Source of the DNA: Candidatus Methanoperedens sp.
Lineage (GTDB): Archaea; Halobacteriota; Methanosarcinia; Methanosarcinales; Methanoperedenaceae
Assembly (NCBI GenBank): GCA_030650845.1
Contig: JAUSDC010000078.1
Location: 1-54,655, forward strand
Reading direction: 5' to 3'
DNA length: 54,655 nucleotides
Shown: positions 25,642-34,919 of the stretch, one piece after another
Numbering within the stretch: position 1 is the first letter of the stretch
Layout: every line of letters starts with the position of its first letter
The notes under the pieces: generated by a model
The model's database searches: none
Told to the model about the DNA's origin: nothing
What the model saw: only the letters and a program-made list of their open reading frames with translations
Translations under genes and position numbers: made by a program

Positions 25642-26523
25642 ATGATCTTACTTACAGGTGCAACAGGTTTTATAGGCGGCCTTGTTCTTGATGCTCTGTC
25701 TGCCAAAAATGTGCAGATTAGATGCCTTGTGAGAAAACCTGTAAGGTCAGATAATCCCAATATAAGTTATATGACCGGGGATGTCCTTGATCCTGATTCC
25801 CTCGTGAAATCAACTCAAGGAGTTGATACTGTTTATTATTTCATCCATATGATGGGGGAACAAAAGGAACAGGAGAAATTTGACATACTTGACAGGAAAG
25901 CGATTACCAACATGGTCAGAGCGTGTAAGATAAATGGAGTAAAAAGGATAATCCATCTTACAGGAATGAGCGACCCGCGGGAAAAGCTTTCGCATCATCT
26001 TGCCAGCAGGAAAGAAGTTGAGGAAATAATTAAGTCAAGCGGCATTGATTACACGATATTCAGGGCATCAGTTATAATAGGAAGAGGCGGCGCAGCCTTT
26101 GAGATACTTGATACTGCAGTTAGAAGATTTCCAATAATTCCGGTCTTTAACTGGGCACATACCCGAGTCCAGCCTATTTTTATCGGGGACGTTCTTCGGT
26201 ATCTTGTAGAATGTCTTGATAAAAAAGAGACTGTGAACAAATGTTATGACATCGGCTGTTCTCAAATATTTACTTATGAAGAACTGATGCGAGAATACGC
26301 GAGCGAACTCGGATTAAAAAGGATATTTATCCATGTTCCAGGTTCATGGCACTGGATCTCATCTCTGGTTTTAGGAAAAATGTCATCTGTGGATTCAAAT
26401 GTGATTTACTGGCTTATTGAATCACTGCGGAATAATATGGTCTGCGAGACGAATGACCTTAAGAAGATATTTGGATTTGAGCCAATATCATTCAAAGATA
26501 GCATCAATATGGTTTTATATTAA
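25642..26523 (+). CDS. Atypical SDR / NAD(P)-binding epimerase-like protein
   Basis: 293 residues with the nucleotide motif LTGATGFIGG at the very start, MTGDVLDPDS, and the IHLTGMSDP and DYTIFRASVIIGRGG segments of the atypical NmrA/complex-I-chaperone-like SDR group. The catalytic YxxxK is not in its usual form, so it may be a binding protein or a reductase. An archaeal TATA/ATG arrangement suggests a short leader. Confidence 0.8.
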   Translation: MILLTGATGFIGGLVLDALSAKNVQIRCLVRKPVRSDNPNISYMTGDVLDPDSLVKSTQGVDTVYYFIHMMGEQKEQEKFDILDRKAITNMVRACKINGVKRIIHLTGMSDPREKLSHHLASRKEVEEIIKSSGIDYTIFRASVIIGRGGAAFEILDTAVRRFPIIPVFNWAHTRVQPIFIGDVLRYLVECLDKKETVNKCYDIGCSQIFTYEELMREYASELGLKRIFIHVPGSWHWISSLVLGKMSSVDSNVIYWLIESLRNNMVCETNDLKKIFGFEPISFKDSINMVLY

Positions 26524-26555
26524 CAATGAACTGGTTAAGGTTTTATATATATTAC

Positions 26556-27302
26556 TTATGCTTTTATAGCTCTAACAAGTTCTTCTATCTTCCCTTTGAC
26601 ATCCTTGACCTGTTCAACGATCGTGCCTGTCACGATCATGTCAGCGCCTGCATCCACGCGCTCTTTTGCAGTTTTGCCATCGCGAATGCCGCCCCCTACG
26701 ATCACTTTTGTTCCGTCACCGACTGCTTTTTTGACAGCTGCGACCATTTCAACAGGAACCGGATTGTCTGCGCCTGAACCTGCTTCAAGATAAATATAAT
26801 GCATTCCCAGATATTTTGCTGCAAGAGCATATGCCACAGCAAGCTTCGGTCTGTTCCTTGGTATCAGCCGCGCATCCCCGACCCAGCCTGCAGCCCCGCC
26901 TGGTTCTATCAAAATATATGCCATAGATATGGGTTCAATTCCATGTTTATAAACAAGAGGTGCTCCTATCATCTGACTTGTCGTAATGTAATTGACATCC
27001 CTTGAATTCAGAAGGCTCATGAAAAAAATAGCATCAGCTTTTTCTGTTATCCCTCCGGGATTTGCCGGAAAAAGAATTACTGGAAGAGAACAGGCAGCTT
27101 TTATCGCTTTAACTGTTTCTTCTACAACTACGCCCGTGGCGCCCGTGGAACCGCCTACCATGATCGCATCGGTGCCGCCTATTTCTGCCTCTCTTGCTAT
27201 GTTCCCGGCAACCTCTGGCTCCTGTGTGTCGGGATCAAGAAGGGTCAGATGAACAGCGCCGTCTTTTTTTACTATCTGGTTGAGGCGGTCCTCTATTCCC
27301 AT
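26556..27302 (-). CDS. Geranylgeranylglyceryl phosphate synthase
   Basis: 248 residues of the GGGPS TIM barrel: HLTLLDPDTQEP, MVGGSTGATG, FPANPGGITEKADA, YIYLEAGSGADNPVP and IVGGGIRDGKTA bind glycerol-1-phosphate and the prenyl chain. It makes the first ether bond of archaeal membrane lipids. It follows rpl40e by 9 nt on the same strand. Confidence 0.95.
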   Translation of the reverse strand: MGIEDRLNQIVKKDGAVHLTLLDPDTQEPEVAGNIAREAEIGGTDAIMVGGSTGATGVVVEETVKAIKAACSLPVILFPANPGGITEKADAIFFMSLLNSRDVNYITTSQMIGAPLVYKHGIEPISMAYILIEPGGAAGWVGDARLIPRNRPKLAVAYALAAKYLGMHYIYLEAGSGADNPVPVEMVAAVKKAVGDGTKVIVGGGIRDGKTAKERVDAGADMIVTGTIVEQVKDVKGKIEELVRAIKA

Positions 27303-27311
27303 ATTATGAAA

Positions 27312-27467
27312 TTATGTACCCTTGCCTTTTATTTCTTTAGATTTTGGTCTGAGACCTGTGTATCCGCATTTTCTGCATCGTGTTGCTCGCTGTGAGTTCC
27401 TTGCATTACATTTCATGCAAATCTGCATTAATAAAAGTGCTTTTTCCGCTTCTGGAAATCTTGCCAT
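27312..27467 (-). CDS. rpl40e: Ribosomal protein L40e
   Basis: 51 residues. It has the zinc ribbon [19 protein letters not shown] (two CxxC pairs), a basic tail ([14 protein letters not shown]) and the start [12 protein letters not shown]. The ribosome site GAGGT lies about 9 nt upstream. Coupled with GGGPS downstream. Confidence 0.93.
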   Translation of the reverse strand: MARFPEAEKALLLMQICMKCNARNSQRATRCRKCGYTGLRPKSKEIKGKGT

Positions 27468-27519
27468 ATTTAACCTCTGGTGGACTGCTTAAATAATGTC
27501 ATAAGATTTAACTCTTTGC

Positions 27520-27909
27520 TCAGAATTTCTTTTTTCGCTCCTCAACCTGTCTCACTATTTGGGGATAACTGCCAAACACAGATGCAAGATCGATCGTGCA
27601 AACTACATCCACTACCCCGATAGCTGCTATTGCTTCTCCGCTGCTGTCCTTGATAGGAGCGACCACTACAGGTACACCCTTATATGCCCCGTTGTCAGGT
27701 ATTGTATGTATGACGCAGTTCCTGGAAAGCGCGTCTTCAAGCACCGGGCCTGTATAATCTGAATCAACAACTTTCCCTTTCTCAAGTCTGACCCCTTTTT
27801 TGTTCCTGCTTCGCATGGTTACAGGAAGTGAGAAGAGTTCATGCACCATCATAGCAACAGGAAGAATTTCTTTACTTGATGAATCTTCATATAAATTGAT
27901 AATAGCCAT
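27520..27909 (-). CDS. DUF2111-family protein of methanogens
   Basis: 129 residues with LPVTMRSRNKKGVRLEKGKVVDSDYTGPVLEDAL and VPVVVAPIKDSSGEAIAAIGVVDVV, which I recognise as the DUF2111 pattern found in methanogenic archaea. The fold resembles a small ligand-sensing or PAS/GAF-like domain. No catalytic motif; function unknown. Confidence 0.75.
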   Translation of the reverse strand: MAIINLYEDSSSKEILPVAMMVHELFSLPVTMRSRNKKGVRLEKGKVVDSDYTGPVLEDALSRNCVIHTIPDNGAYKGVPVVVAPIKDSSGEAIAAIGVVDVVCTIDLASVFGSYPQIVRQVEERKKKF

Positions 27910-27959
27910 TTAAATCATCCATGAGGATATTGTTGCCACCATTTATTTAACATTTTCCC

Positions 27960-29144
27960 CTATCGATCCCGGTTCGTCAATATCCCCATCAACCTGTGCC
28001 CTTCCACAAGCCCGAAGACCCCTTCCTTTGCTGAGAACTCATCGAACCTGTCCACATAATCCGCTTTTTCGGTAGAAGAATACATTGCGAAAGGAACAGG
28101 ATCCCGTGTATGCGTCTTTATGGAGATCGGTGTTGGATGGTCTGGAAGTACCAGCAACCTGAAATCTCCGTATCCTCCGAGTTCGTTTAGCATCCCCCCC
28201 ACCACTTTTTCATCAAAATCCTCGATGGCTTTTATTTTAGCTTCCAGATTTCCCATATGGCCTGCCTCATCCGGCGCCTCAACATGGACGAACACAAAAT
28301 CCCGCTCTTTTAAGGAATCAAGCGCATAGGCAGCCTTTCCAGAAAAATTGGTATCAAGATAACCTGTGGCTCCTGGAACTTCAATGATATCAAGACCGGC
28401 TGATTTTCCGATCCCTTTAAGCAGGTCAACAGCCGATATTACCGACCCGGTAACTCCGTATAATTCCCTGAAATGTGGCATATTCAGCGCTTTTCCCTGT
28501 CCCCATGGCCAGATAAGGTTCGCTATGTTCTTCCCATCCTTTTTACGTTTCAGATTGATCCTGTGGTCCTGAAGAATGTGTTTTGAAGACTTTATAAGGT
28601 CAATGAGGAACTGAGAATCCTCGCCTTTCGGAAGAACATCTTCCACAGCTTGTCCAATTACATCATGCGGCGGAGTACATATTGCCATTTCGCATTGCTT
28701 CATGACCAGCAGATGCCTGTAACTCACACCTGCATGGAACCTGCAATTGTTAGATAGTTCACTATCCACAGCTTCGATAAGGATGCGCGCTTCCTCACTT
28801 GAGATGTGCCCTGCGCTGTAATCAGCCAGTACCCCATCCTTTTCAGTAATGAGATTGCATCTGAAAGCAATATCATCCTTCATAAGAGGTATTCCTATGC
28901 TTGCAGCCTCAAGAGGTCCACGACCTGAATAATAAATTGCGGGATCATAACCCATAATGGAAAGGTTCGCTACATCACTTCCCGGTGTCAACGTTTCTGG
29001 TACTGTCCTTGCTACTCCGTTCCTGCCGTGTTTTGCAATAAAATCCATGTTCGGAGTATTCGCAGCCTGAAGCGGCGTGAGGTCGCCAAGTTCAGGGAGG
29101 GGATAGTCTGCCATTCCGTCACCGACAAGTACGATGTATTTCAT
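27960..29144 (-). CDS. apgM: Cofactor-independent phosphoglycerate mutase, archaeal type
   Basis: Interconverts 2- and 3-phosphoglycerate. [15 protein letters not shown] carries the first metal ligand, [16 protein letters not shown] the active-site Ser, GRGPLEAAS follows, and [13 protein letters not shown] plus VLPDHPTP supply the remaining alkaline-phosphatase-fold ligands. An in-frame ATG 3 codons earlier exists (29153), but MKYI at 29144 is the normal beginning. Confidence 0.94.
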   Translation of the reverse strand: MKYIVLVGDGMADYPLPELGDLTPLQAANTPNMDFIAKHGRNGVARTVPETLTPGSDVANLSIMGYDPAIYYSGRGPLEAASIGIPLMKDDIAFRCNLITEKDGVLADYSAGHISSEEARILIEAVDSELSNNCRFHAGVSYRHLLVMKQCEMAICTPPHDVIGQAVEDVLPKGEDSQFLIDLIKSSKHILQDHRINLKRKKDGKNIANLIWPWGQGKALNMPHFRELYGVTGSVISAVDLLKGIGKSAGLDIIEVPGATGYLDTNFSGKAAYALDSLKERDFVFVHVEAPDEAGHMGNLEAKIKAIEDFDEKVVGGMLNELGGYGDFRLLVLPDHPTPISIKTHTRDPVPFAMYSSTEKADYVDRFDEFSAKEGVFGLVEGHRLMGILTNRDR

Positions 29145-29205
29145 AGCCCACACTAACGAAATGCCAGTACAATAAAATATCGGTCAAATGGCTGGATTAA
29201 TTATA

Positions 29206-29571
29206 TTAAGTATATATTATAAATAAACCCATGAGACCGACAAATATTACCAGAGCGAGTGCGAACACAGATAGGTACAATTTGATCATTGATTGTATCC
29301 CGGTAACGCTTTTCTTTAAATCCAGAAGTTCAGTCGTGAGCGTATTTATGGATTCTTCGACTTCAGGGGAAGTAACGTATTTCGTCTGTTCAACTGCAAC
29401 TGGTTTCTGAATAGAATTTGTAATTATCTGTTTTTTTACAGGTGCTATATATGTTTTCTTTGGCGCAGGCGTTATCGTTGGCCTTATTTTCTCTATCTGC
29501 TTAAAATTGGGGTCTCTTCCTTTGCCTAGCGTGTGAAATATTTGATCTTCAGTTACATCAAGAATTGACAT
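29206..29571 (-). CDS. Tail-anchored protein of unknown function
   Basis: 121 residues. The first 75 are soluble and proline/lysine-rich (RPTITPAPKKTYIAPVKKQ). A probable short coiled coil follows (VEESINTLTTELLDLKKS), then one C-terminal membrane helix (LYLSVFALALVIFVGLMGLFII). No family recognised. Confidence 0.6.
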   Translation of the reverse strand: MSILDVTEDQIFHTLGKGRDPNFKQIEKIRPTITPAPKKTYIAPVKKQIITNSIQKPVAVEQTKYVTSPEVEESINTLTTELLDLKKSVTGIQSMIKLYLSVFALALVIFVGLMGLFIIYT

Positions 29572-29693
29572 AGTTTACCTTCGACTAAGGTAATATAGGT
29601 GCTGTTCTTATATATTTGTTTTCATATCATTTGCATAAAATATACATAAAGGTTAGTTGTATTAGCAACAAATTCAAAATACAGGAGAATCTT

Positions 29694-30839
29694 ATGAACC
29701 TTGAAAATACACTTCTTATGATCCCAGGCCCTGTGCCGGTAGCACCCAGAATACTTCGTGCCATGTCTAAACCAATAATCGGGCACAGAAGCAAAGATTT
29801 TGGCAGCATGTACGGTGAATGCAGGACAATATTACAGGAGCTTTTTGGAACAAAAAATGATATGTACATAATAACCGGCTCTGGAAGCTGTGCCATGGAA
29901 GCTGCCGTATGTAATATCATAGGAAAAAACGATACGCTGGTCACTATCGAGAACGGGAAGTTCGGTGAAAGGTTCAGGGAAATCGGGGAACGCTACGGAA
30001 AGGTCAGGGCGGTCAAATTCGACTGGACAAAAGGCGAGTCAATTGAGCTTGATAAGGTTGAGAGCGCACTTGCAGAAGGCGCAAAAGCCGTAACTCTTGT
30101 GCATAACGATACGTCTGTGGGGATAAAGAACCCCGCAAAAGAGGTAGGAGAGCTTGCAAAAAAATACGGCGCCCTTTTCATAATGGACGGCGTGACAACA
30201 ATTGGAGGGGATGATGTCCAGGTGGACAAATGGGGCGTTGACCTTGCGGTTGTAGGTTCGCAAAAGTGCATTGGCGCTCCTCCGGGATTATCAGCGATAA
30301 GTGTGAGCAAGAAAACATGGGATGCGATCGTAGAGAAACCTCCTTATTATATGGACCTAAAGGCTTACAGGAAATCAGCCAACAAAGAAAGTCCAGAGAC
30401 CCCGTATACACCTGCAGTACCACTTTTCTTTGCGCTACATGAAGCATTGAAAATCGTAAAGGAAGAAGGGCTTGAAACACGCATCAAGCGCCATGCAAAG
30501 TTCGCAGAAGCAATAAGGGCAGCAGCGGATGCAATGAATGTCGAGATGTTCCCTCAATTGAACCAGCATAGCAGATATTCAAACACAGTCACAGCCATGA
30601 AGATGCCCACAGGCATAGACGATAAGAAATTAAGGGGCGGAATAAAGGAACTGGGTATTCAGGTATCAGGCGGTCAGGGACCACTTGAAGGGAAGATATT
30701 CAGGATAGGAAGCATGGGTAACATAAGCAAGCTTGACATATTAAGCACCATTCAGATCCTGGAGATCGTACTTCATAAGAATGATGTAGTTAAGAAAATG
30801 GGACCAGGCGTTGAAGCCGCAAGCAATGTTTTAATGTAA
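29694..30839 (+). CDS. Class V PLP aminotransferase (alanine-glyoxylate/serine-pyruvate type)
   Basis: 381 residues from the ATG at 29694, which has AGGAG 7 nt upstream; the frame is open to 29616. Motifs: [15 protein letters not shown] start, [25 protein letters not shown], and the PLP lysine in [11 protein letters not shown]. In methanogens such enzymes take part in glycine/serine or aspartate interconversion; substrate not fixed. Confidence 0.9.
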   Translation: MNLENTLLMIPGPVPVAPRILRAMSKPIIGHRSKDFGSMYGECRTILQELFGTKNDMYIITGSGSCAMEAAVCNIIGKNDTLVTIENGKFGERFREIGERYGKVRAVKFDWTKGESIELDKVESALAEGAKAVTLVHNDTSVGIKNPAKEVGELAKKYGALFIMDGVTTIGGDDVQVDKWGVDLAVVGSQKCIGAPPGLSAISVSKKTWDAIVEKPPYYMDLKAYRKSANKESPETPYTPAVPLFFALHEALKIVKEEGLETRIKRHAKFAEAIRAAADAMNVEMFPQLNQHSRYSNTVTAMKMPTGIDDKKLRGGIKELGIQVSGGQGPLEGKIFRIGSMGNISKLDILSTIQILEIVLHKNDVVKKMGPGVEAASNVLM

Positions 30840-30981
30840 AAAAATCAGATATTATGAAAATAAAATCGATTTATTATCTTGCTTATGTTTAAATATTTTT
30901 GCCTGGTTCGAACTGCTTCTTTTCAATATCGGGAAATATATTCCTGTAAGCAAGAGCAAACCATGGGCTGAGGAAGCAGTC

Positions 30982-31584
30982 ATGAAAGACGAAAAAGAAA
31001 CTGTTTCAAAGAACGTAATTCGATTGAAGGAAGAGATACTGAAATGTCAGCTTTTCGATTCCGATATAAATGACAAATGTCCAAACTGCAGTGGTAAAGT
31101 GCCTCTGGGCCTTGTGGGCGGCCCAACTGTAACAGCAGGCGTCATAAGTGCATTGAACCGCTCTATCCAGACAGAAGTGACCTTCATGGAAGGATTGATA
31201 CAGACAGATGCAGCAATCAATCCCGGCAACAGCGGTGGACCATTAATAAACAGCAGAGGTGTGGTGATAGGGATTAACAGTGCCATCATACCTTTTGCCC
31301 AGGGCATTGGTTTCGCTATCCCGATACAGCCCGCAATGTGGGTAGCTGAGCAGCTGATATAACCCGGAAGCGAAGCAGACATATCAGGCATCGAAGTTGC
31401 GGACATCCTTGTCCGCATAGACGATATAGAAATCAATAATGTCAGGGACCTGATCAAAGTCATCAACAACCACAAAGTCGGTGACAAGGTAACTATGGAA
31501 TTTTTCAGGGGGCCGGGTAAAGTGAAGCTCAAGACCGTGCTTCAGAAGGCTCCAACTTCTCAGCCTCCAGTGATGGCAAAGTGA
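30982..31584 (+). pseudogene. HtrA/DegQ-like serine protease, decayed
   Basis: Reading from 30982 gives 39 residues of unclear origin (with CPNCSG), then a trypsin-fold C-terminal half [15 protein letters not shown] and the active-site [15 protein letters not shown] stop codon at 31360-31362 breaks it, after which the same frame runs on through a PDZ domain (ADILVRIDDIEINNVRDLI) to 31584. The half with catalytic His and Asp is missing and the start of the PDZ is cut. Confidence 0.8.
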
Positions 31585-31726
31585 AAAATTTTTTCCTCTT
31601 GACCTGGACGCAAAAGGTATATCGCTTGGCATATGAATTACTAAAATCATGTTATCAAATCAAATTATTATGGTTTTGAGAAGAAGTTGCTAACCAGCAA
31701 ACGGTATTGTAGGTAATCCATAACTA

Positions 31727-31734
31727 TTTATATA
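31727..31734 (+). promoter_or_regulatory. TATA box of the 31769 gene
   Basis: TTTATATA, a textbook archaeal box, 35-42 nt upstream of the start codon. It predicts transcription from about 31757. The ribosome site GGAGG is at about 31757-31761, so the leader would be very short. Confidence 0.6.
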
Positions 31735-31768
31735 GACACTTACAAAATATGATTGTGGAGGTTAATTT

Positions 31769-31987
31769 ATGGAAGAAGAAATAGAAGTTGAATCAGATCA
31801 GATAAAGCAGACACTCAATGACCTGAGCGTCAAAATTGACGAACTATCTAAATCTATTGAGAAGACACTTGGAGAGAAAAAAGAATATGCTGAAGGGAAG
31901 ATAAACGAAAATCCTCTTGCTTATGTGGCAGGAGCGTTCGTCGGCGGGATTATCGTTGGTTCCTTGATGTGTAGGGGAAAAGGCTAG
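31769..31987 (+). CDS. DUF883-like (ElaB/YqjD) small membrane protein
   Basis: 72 residues: an amphipathic coiled-coil stretch (IKQTLNDLSVKIDELSKSI) and a C-terminal glycine-rich membrane helix (PLAYVAGAFVGGIIVGSLM). Bacterial ElaB/YqjD proteins of this shape bind ribosomes and the inner membrane. The similarity is of form, not proof of role. Followed directly by 31987. Confidence 0.7.
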   Translation: MEEEIEVESDQIKQTLNDLSVKIDELSKSIEKTLGEKKEYAEGKINENPLAYVAGAFVGGIIVGSLMCRGKG

Positions 31988-32208
31988 TGCAGCAAAGTAT
32001 AATAGATTTTCTTAGCGGCCTTTCAAAATAGATAATTCAGGGCTTTATCGAAGTGCAGAAGCATGGTGGAATTGGCAATTCCATAGAAGAAGGTATAGAG
32101 AAATTCAGAAAAAAATTAGTCATTATCGGGGTTGCGATCGCCGACACCGGATTTTTCCTGAGCCTCTGGGGAATTGCATCCGCCATTGATGCGATTGGAC
32201 TCTATTAA
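31987..32208 (+). pseudogene. Small membrane protein with an in-frame TAG at codon 15
   Basis: Starts with a GTG overlapping the previous stop (TAGTG). It reads MQQSIIDFLSGLSK, then TAG (32029-32031), then IIQGFIEVQKHGG and a hydrophobic end KLVIIGVAIADTGFFLSLWG. The part after the TAG is coding-like and ends at 32206-32208. A point mutation from a Gln, Lys or Glu codon is the simple reading. An internal GTG (the V of EVQKHGG) could give a shorter product. Confidence 0.55.
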
Positions 32209-32741
32209 AATCCCATTTCAACATTTTTTAGATCTGTTCTTTTTTTCTCAAGGAATTTATACACCGGACCGTGGGTCGAGCCTTTCAAGAGCATATCTAT
32301 GCCTGCACGCGCCACTGCATTTTGTTCAGGATATCCGATGATAGAAATGGTTTTCCCATAAACTGAGAGACGTACATTTGTAATTTCCTCAAAAACTTCC
32401 CTCGTCTTTCCAGCTCTCCCGATAATTCGACCTTTTAACCGTTCCATATCTTTTTCTGTCCTTGCTATGTTTGAAAGGTCGATAGTTTCGAACATAAGGT
32501 TATCATCGTCAAATAGCTTCACGGCTTTTTCCGGGCTGAAACCCCTGGCTATGGCATGGACTACTTCTCTTGCCCGCATTCCCTTGATGGGATCTTTTGC
32601 TTCCATTATTTCCACAGTCCCGCTGCTGCTTTCGATATTTAGATTTGTGGTTGATTTTTCTTCAATAAGCTCTTTTACACTACCTTTTGGACCTACTAGA
32701 ACCGCGACCCTATCGAGAGGGATCTTAATATGTTCACTCAT
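32205..32741 (-). CDS. KH-domain RNA-binding protein (Pno1/Dim2-like)
   Basis: 178 residues with two KH modules: VAVLVGPKGSVKELIEEKS near 14 and GRIIGRAGKTREVFEEIT near 103, closing with GPVYKFLEKKR. The archaeal relative of Pno1/Krr1, a 16S-3'-end maturation factor. It overlaps the RIO1 stop region in an ATGA junction, its conserved position. Confidence 0.92.
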   Translation of the reverse strand: MSEHIKIPLDRVAVLVGPKGSVKELIEEKSTTNLNIESSSGTVEIMEAKDPIKGMRAREVVHAIARGFSPEKAVKLFDDDNLMFETIDLSNIARTEKDMERLKGRIIGRAGKTREVFEEITNVRLSVYGKTISIIGYPEQNAVARAGIDMLLKGSTHGPVYKFLEKKRTDLKNVEMGF

Positions 32742-33523
32742 TTTTCTACCTCCTTGATCATTGACATCATTTCATCTTCGTTTACATTTACATTTAGTTT
32801 TCTAAAAAATCGGGCAATATTATCGACATCCCGCCTTAAGAATGTTTCTGCATTAAAATGGTCGGTTGTTACGGATTGTCCCATATCTATTATCACAGGC
32901 GACATGGTATCTATGTCAACCAGAATATTATATTCCGAAAGGTCAGCATGGATAAGCTTTGCATCGCGATACAAAAGGATCATGTATTCAAGGACCTTTT
33001 TGAAAAAAAGCGGTGCATCTTCCTGCGTTATCTTAGCATCCTTTAATTGCGGCATGGCAACGCCATCTTTCCCGATAAATTCCATTAACAGAATATTCCT
33101 TCTTGTAATATATGGTTCAGGGACTCTTACCCCTGCCTCTTTTGCACGCTGCAAATTCTTGAATTCTTTTTTTGCCCAAGCAAGTATGATATCATGTTTT
33201 GACTGTTTAATGCCTTCAAACCGCGGGTCTCCAATAATATAATCTTTCATTGCATTGAAATTTGCAGTGGACATCATGTATATCTTGACCCCGACCTCTC
33301 CTTTTTCTTTTGAGATCGCATGGAAGATATTTGACTCTTTTCCAGTACTTATGGAACCCCCCATGGCATCGATATATCCTTTACGCGCAAGCTCATAGAG
33401 AGCCTTCAGTGTTGCTGTATCGAATACATCAGAAAACACTTCCCTGCTGCTAGAATCCTTGATACGCATCCTGAATTCATCGATGATCTCGTCCATTCTA
33501 TGGAGCTTCTTGTCACTGACCAT
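32738..33523 (-). CDS. rio1: RIO1-type serine protein kinase/ATPase
   Basis: 261 residues. RIO signature SISTGKESNIFHA in place of a normal glycine loop, the catalytic loop IHADLSEYNILVD and the metal-binding VIIDMGQSV. RIO1 helps the final steps of small ribosomal subunit assembly. It lies in the conserved order aIF1A-RIO1-KH. Confidence 0.95.
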   Translation of the reverse strand: MVSDKKLHRMDEIIDEFRMRIKDSSSREVFSDVFDTATLKALYELARKGYIDAMGGSISTGKESNIFHAISKEKGEVGVKIYMMSTANFNAMKDYIIGDPRFEGIKQSKHDIILAWAKKEFKNLQRAKEAGVRVPEPYITRRNILLMEFIGKDGVAMPQLKDAKITQEDAPLFFKKVLEYMILLYRDAKLIHADLSEYNILVDIDTMSPVIIDMGQSVTTDHFNAETFLRRDVDNIARFFRKLNVNVNEDEMMSMIKEVEK

Positions 33524-33531
33524 ACTTTGTT

Positions 33532-33846
33532 CTAACTCTTTAAAAATCCTTTGCGCTGCAGCCAGTTAACCTGCGGTCCGCTGTATTTCCAGACGATATC
33601 AGCTTTTTCGTTCTGAAAAGACCAGGGTACCACTATAACAATATCTCCTTCCATCATCCAGATGCGCTTTTTTATCTTTCCTGGAATACGAGCAAGCCTC
33701 ACAACACCGTCCATACACCTGACCCTTATCTTATTTGCCCCCAGCAGGGATTCAACAGTAGCAAGCACCTCATTTGCGCTTTTTTGGGGGATCCTGACCC
33801 GTGTGAATTCCTCAGATACTGGACCGGTTTTCTGTTGCTGTTTCAG
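33532..33846 (-). CDS. eif1a: Translation initiation factor aIF1A, no standard start codon
   Basis: OB-fold factor that occupies the ribosomal A site during initiation. The conserved body [30 protein letters not shown] and PQVNWL is intact. Homologues carry about 25 more N-terminal residues; these exist here in frame ([17 protein letters not shown]) but no ATG, GTG or TTG precedes them before a stop. The only candidates are CTG (33844-33846), 5 nt after a GAGGTG ribosome site, or the ATA before it. A GTG at 33768 is in frame but would delete the conserved part. A sequence error is possible. Confidence 0.8.
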   Translation of the reverse strand: MKQQQKTGPVSEEFTRVRIPQKSANEVLATVESLLGANKIRVRCMDGVVRLARIPGKIKKRIWMMEGDIVIVVPWSFQNEKADIVWKYSGPQVNWLQRKGFLKS

Positions 33847-34069
33847 TATAACACCTCATGTTAATGCTCTTTAATGTTTCCGCTATATGTAAAGGTTACT
33901 GAGGGATAGAGAAAAGCTCAAAATAGTGAAATGCAAAGATGATAGGAATGCTATAAAAGCAGGATGTTATGGTTCAGAAACATTATATCATGATCGAACG
34001 TGTAGAATCTTATCATTATAATGAGCATTATGAGTAACTATATATATTTAAAACGATAAACCATTCATT

Positions 34070-34543
34070 GTGTCACAACACAAAGGCAAGAACGAAGGAG
34101 CAAACTCGGGAAAAATAATCCGGGATATTGAATCCATTATTATAATTTCCCCGAATGCACAAGCATCCGGGTCTATTCCATCCTGGATAGCTCCTGTGAC
34201 CACTGCCATTTATGTTGATAATCCTTCAATAAATTCAACACATCTTTCAATGGGAGTGAGTTTCAGAAATTACTTGCCTGATATCGGCATGAACAGAAAG
34301 ATAGGATCTAATAAAGTCTCAATAATATACCCTCTTATTCGAATACTTGGTCTTATGGCAGTATTGAGTTATATGGTCGTTATTCTTCTTACCTGGATAT
34401 ACGCGAATCATCAGGGATATGTCTATTTTTCTGCAGGTGAACCGATATCGTTTATAAAATATCCGGAATGGGTGCTGGGATTCCTGGGAATAATTGCCAC
34501 TGCCAGCGTACTTCGAAGGGAACTTGATAACTTGATTTGCTAA
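34070..34543 (+). CDS. Small membrane protein, paralogue of the next gene; N-terminal half doubtful
   Basis: The C-terminal 75 residues (LIRILGLMAVLSYMVVILL, then YVYFSAGEPISFIKYPEWV) match the next gene closely: two membrane helices around a conserved FSAGEPxSFIKYPEW loop. A TATA-like box ATATATATTTAAAA lies at about 34037-34050, so the GTG at 34070 would be leaderless. Residues 1-80 do not match the paralogue, and the opposite strand is also open here, so an internal start (ATG at about 34250 or 34292) is possible. Confidence 0.55.
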   Translation: MSQHKGKNEGANSGKIIRDIESIIIISPNAQASGSIPSWIAPVTTAIYVDNPSINSTHLSMGVSFRNYLPDIGMNRKIGSNKVSIIYPLIRILGLMAVLSYMVVILLTWIYANHQGYVYFSAGEPISFIKYPEWVLGFLGIIATASVLRRELDNLIC

Positions 34544-34617
34544 CTTTAGTAGCAACGACCAATATCCTGTTGTGTGGTCAATGTTCGCTTGAAGATGAAA
34601 TTCTTCAGGTGAAATTT

Positions 34618-34845
34618 ATGACAGAAATATTCCGGCTTCTCAAAATCCTTGGGCTGATCTCTGTATTAAGTTATATGATAGTAATTCTATTTACCTGGAT
34701 GTATGCAAATCATATGGGGTATGTGTATTTTTCTGCAGGTGAACCAGTTTCCTTCATAAAATATCCGGAATGGATCCTGGGGATCATCGGGATCTTAGCC
34801 ATTGCCAGTGATCTGCGAAATGAGATGAACGCTAGATTGGTATAA
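34618..34845 (+). CDS. Small two-helix membrane protein, tandem duplicate
   Basis: 75 residues from ATG 34618 (MTEIFRLLKILGLISVL). Same plan as the end of the previous gene: helix, loop with YVYFSAGEPVSFIKYPEW, helix, charged end. No family recognised. It sits just upstream of the F430 genes but has its own spacing (75 nt) from them. Confidence 0.7.
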   Translation: MTEIFRLLKILGLISVLSYMIVILFTWMYANHMGYVYFSAGEPVSFIKYPEWILGIIGILAIASDLRNEMNARLV

Positions 34846-34919
34846 AGAAGGTAAAGTAAGTGCGAAAGTATTATCATAATAAGTGCATATAGGCTAAACC
34901 GCTAACCCGGTGAAAAAAG

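Noticed and set aside
32029-32031. Pyrrolysine codon as a firm call
   Set aside because: No pyl genes in the window, and TAG is used as a normal stop by neighbours; kept only as a question.
34080-34310. Minus-strand coding-like stretch (VTGAIQDGIDPDACAFGEII)
   Set aside because: Interrupted by a stop upstream and not recognised; either strand might be the real one, so no separate gene is called.
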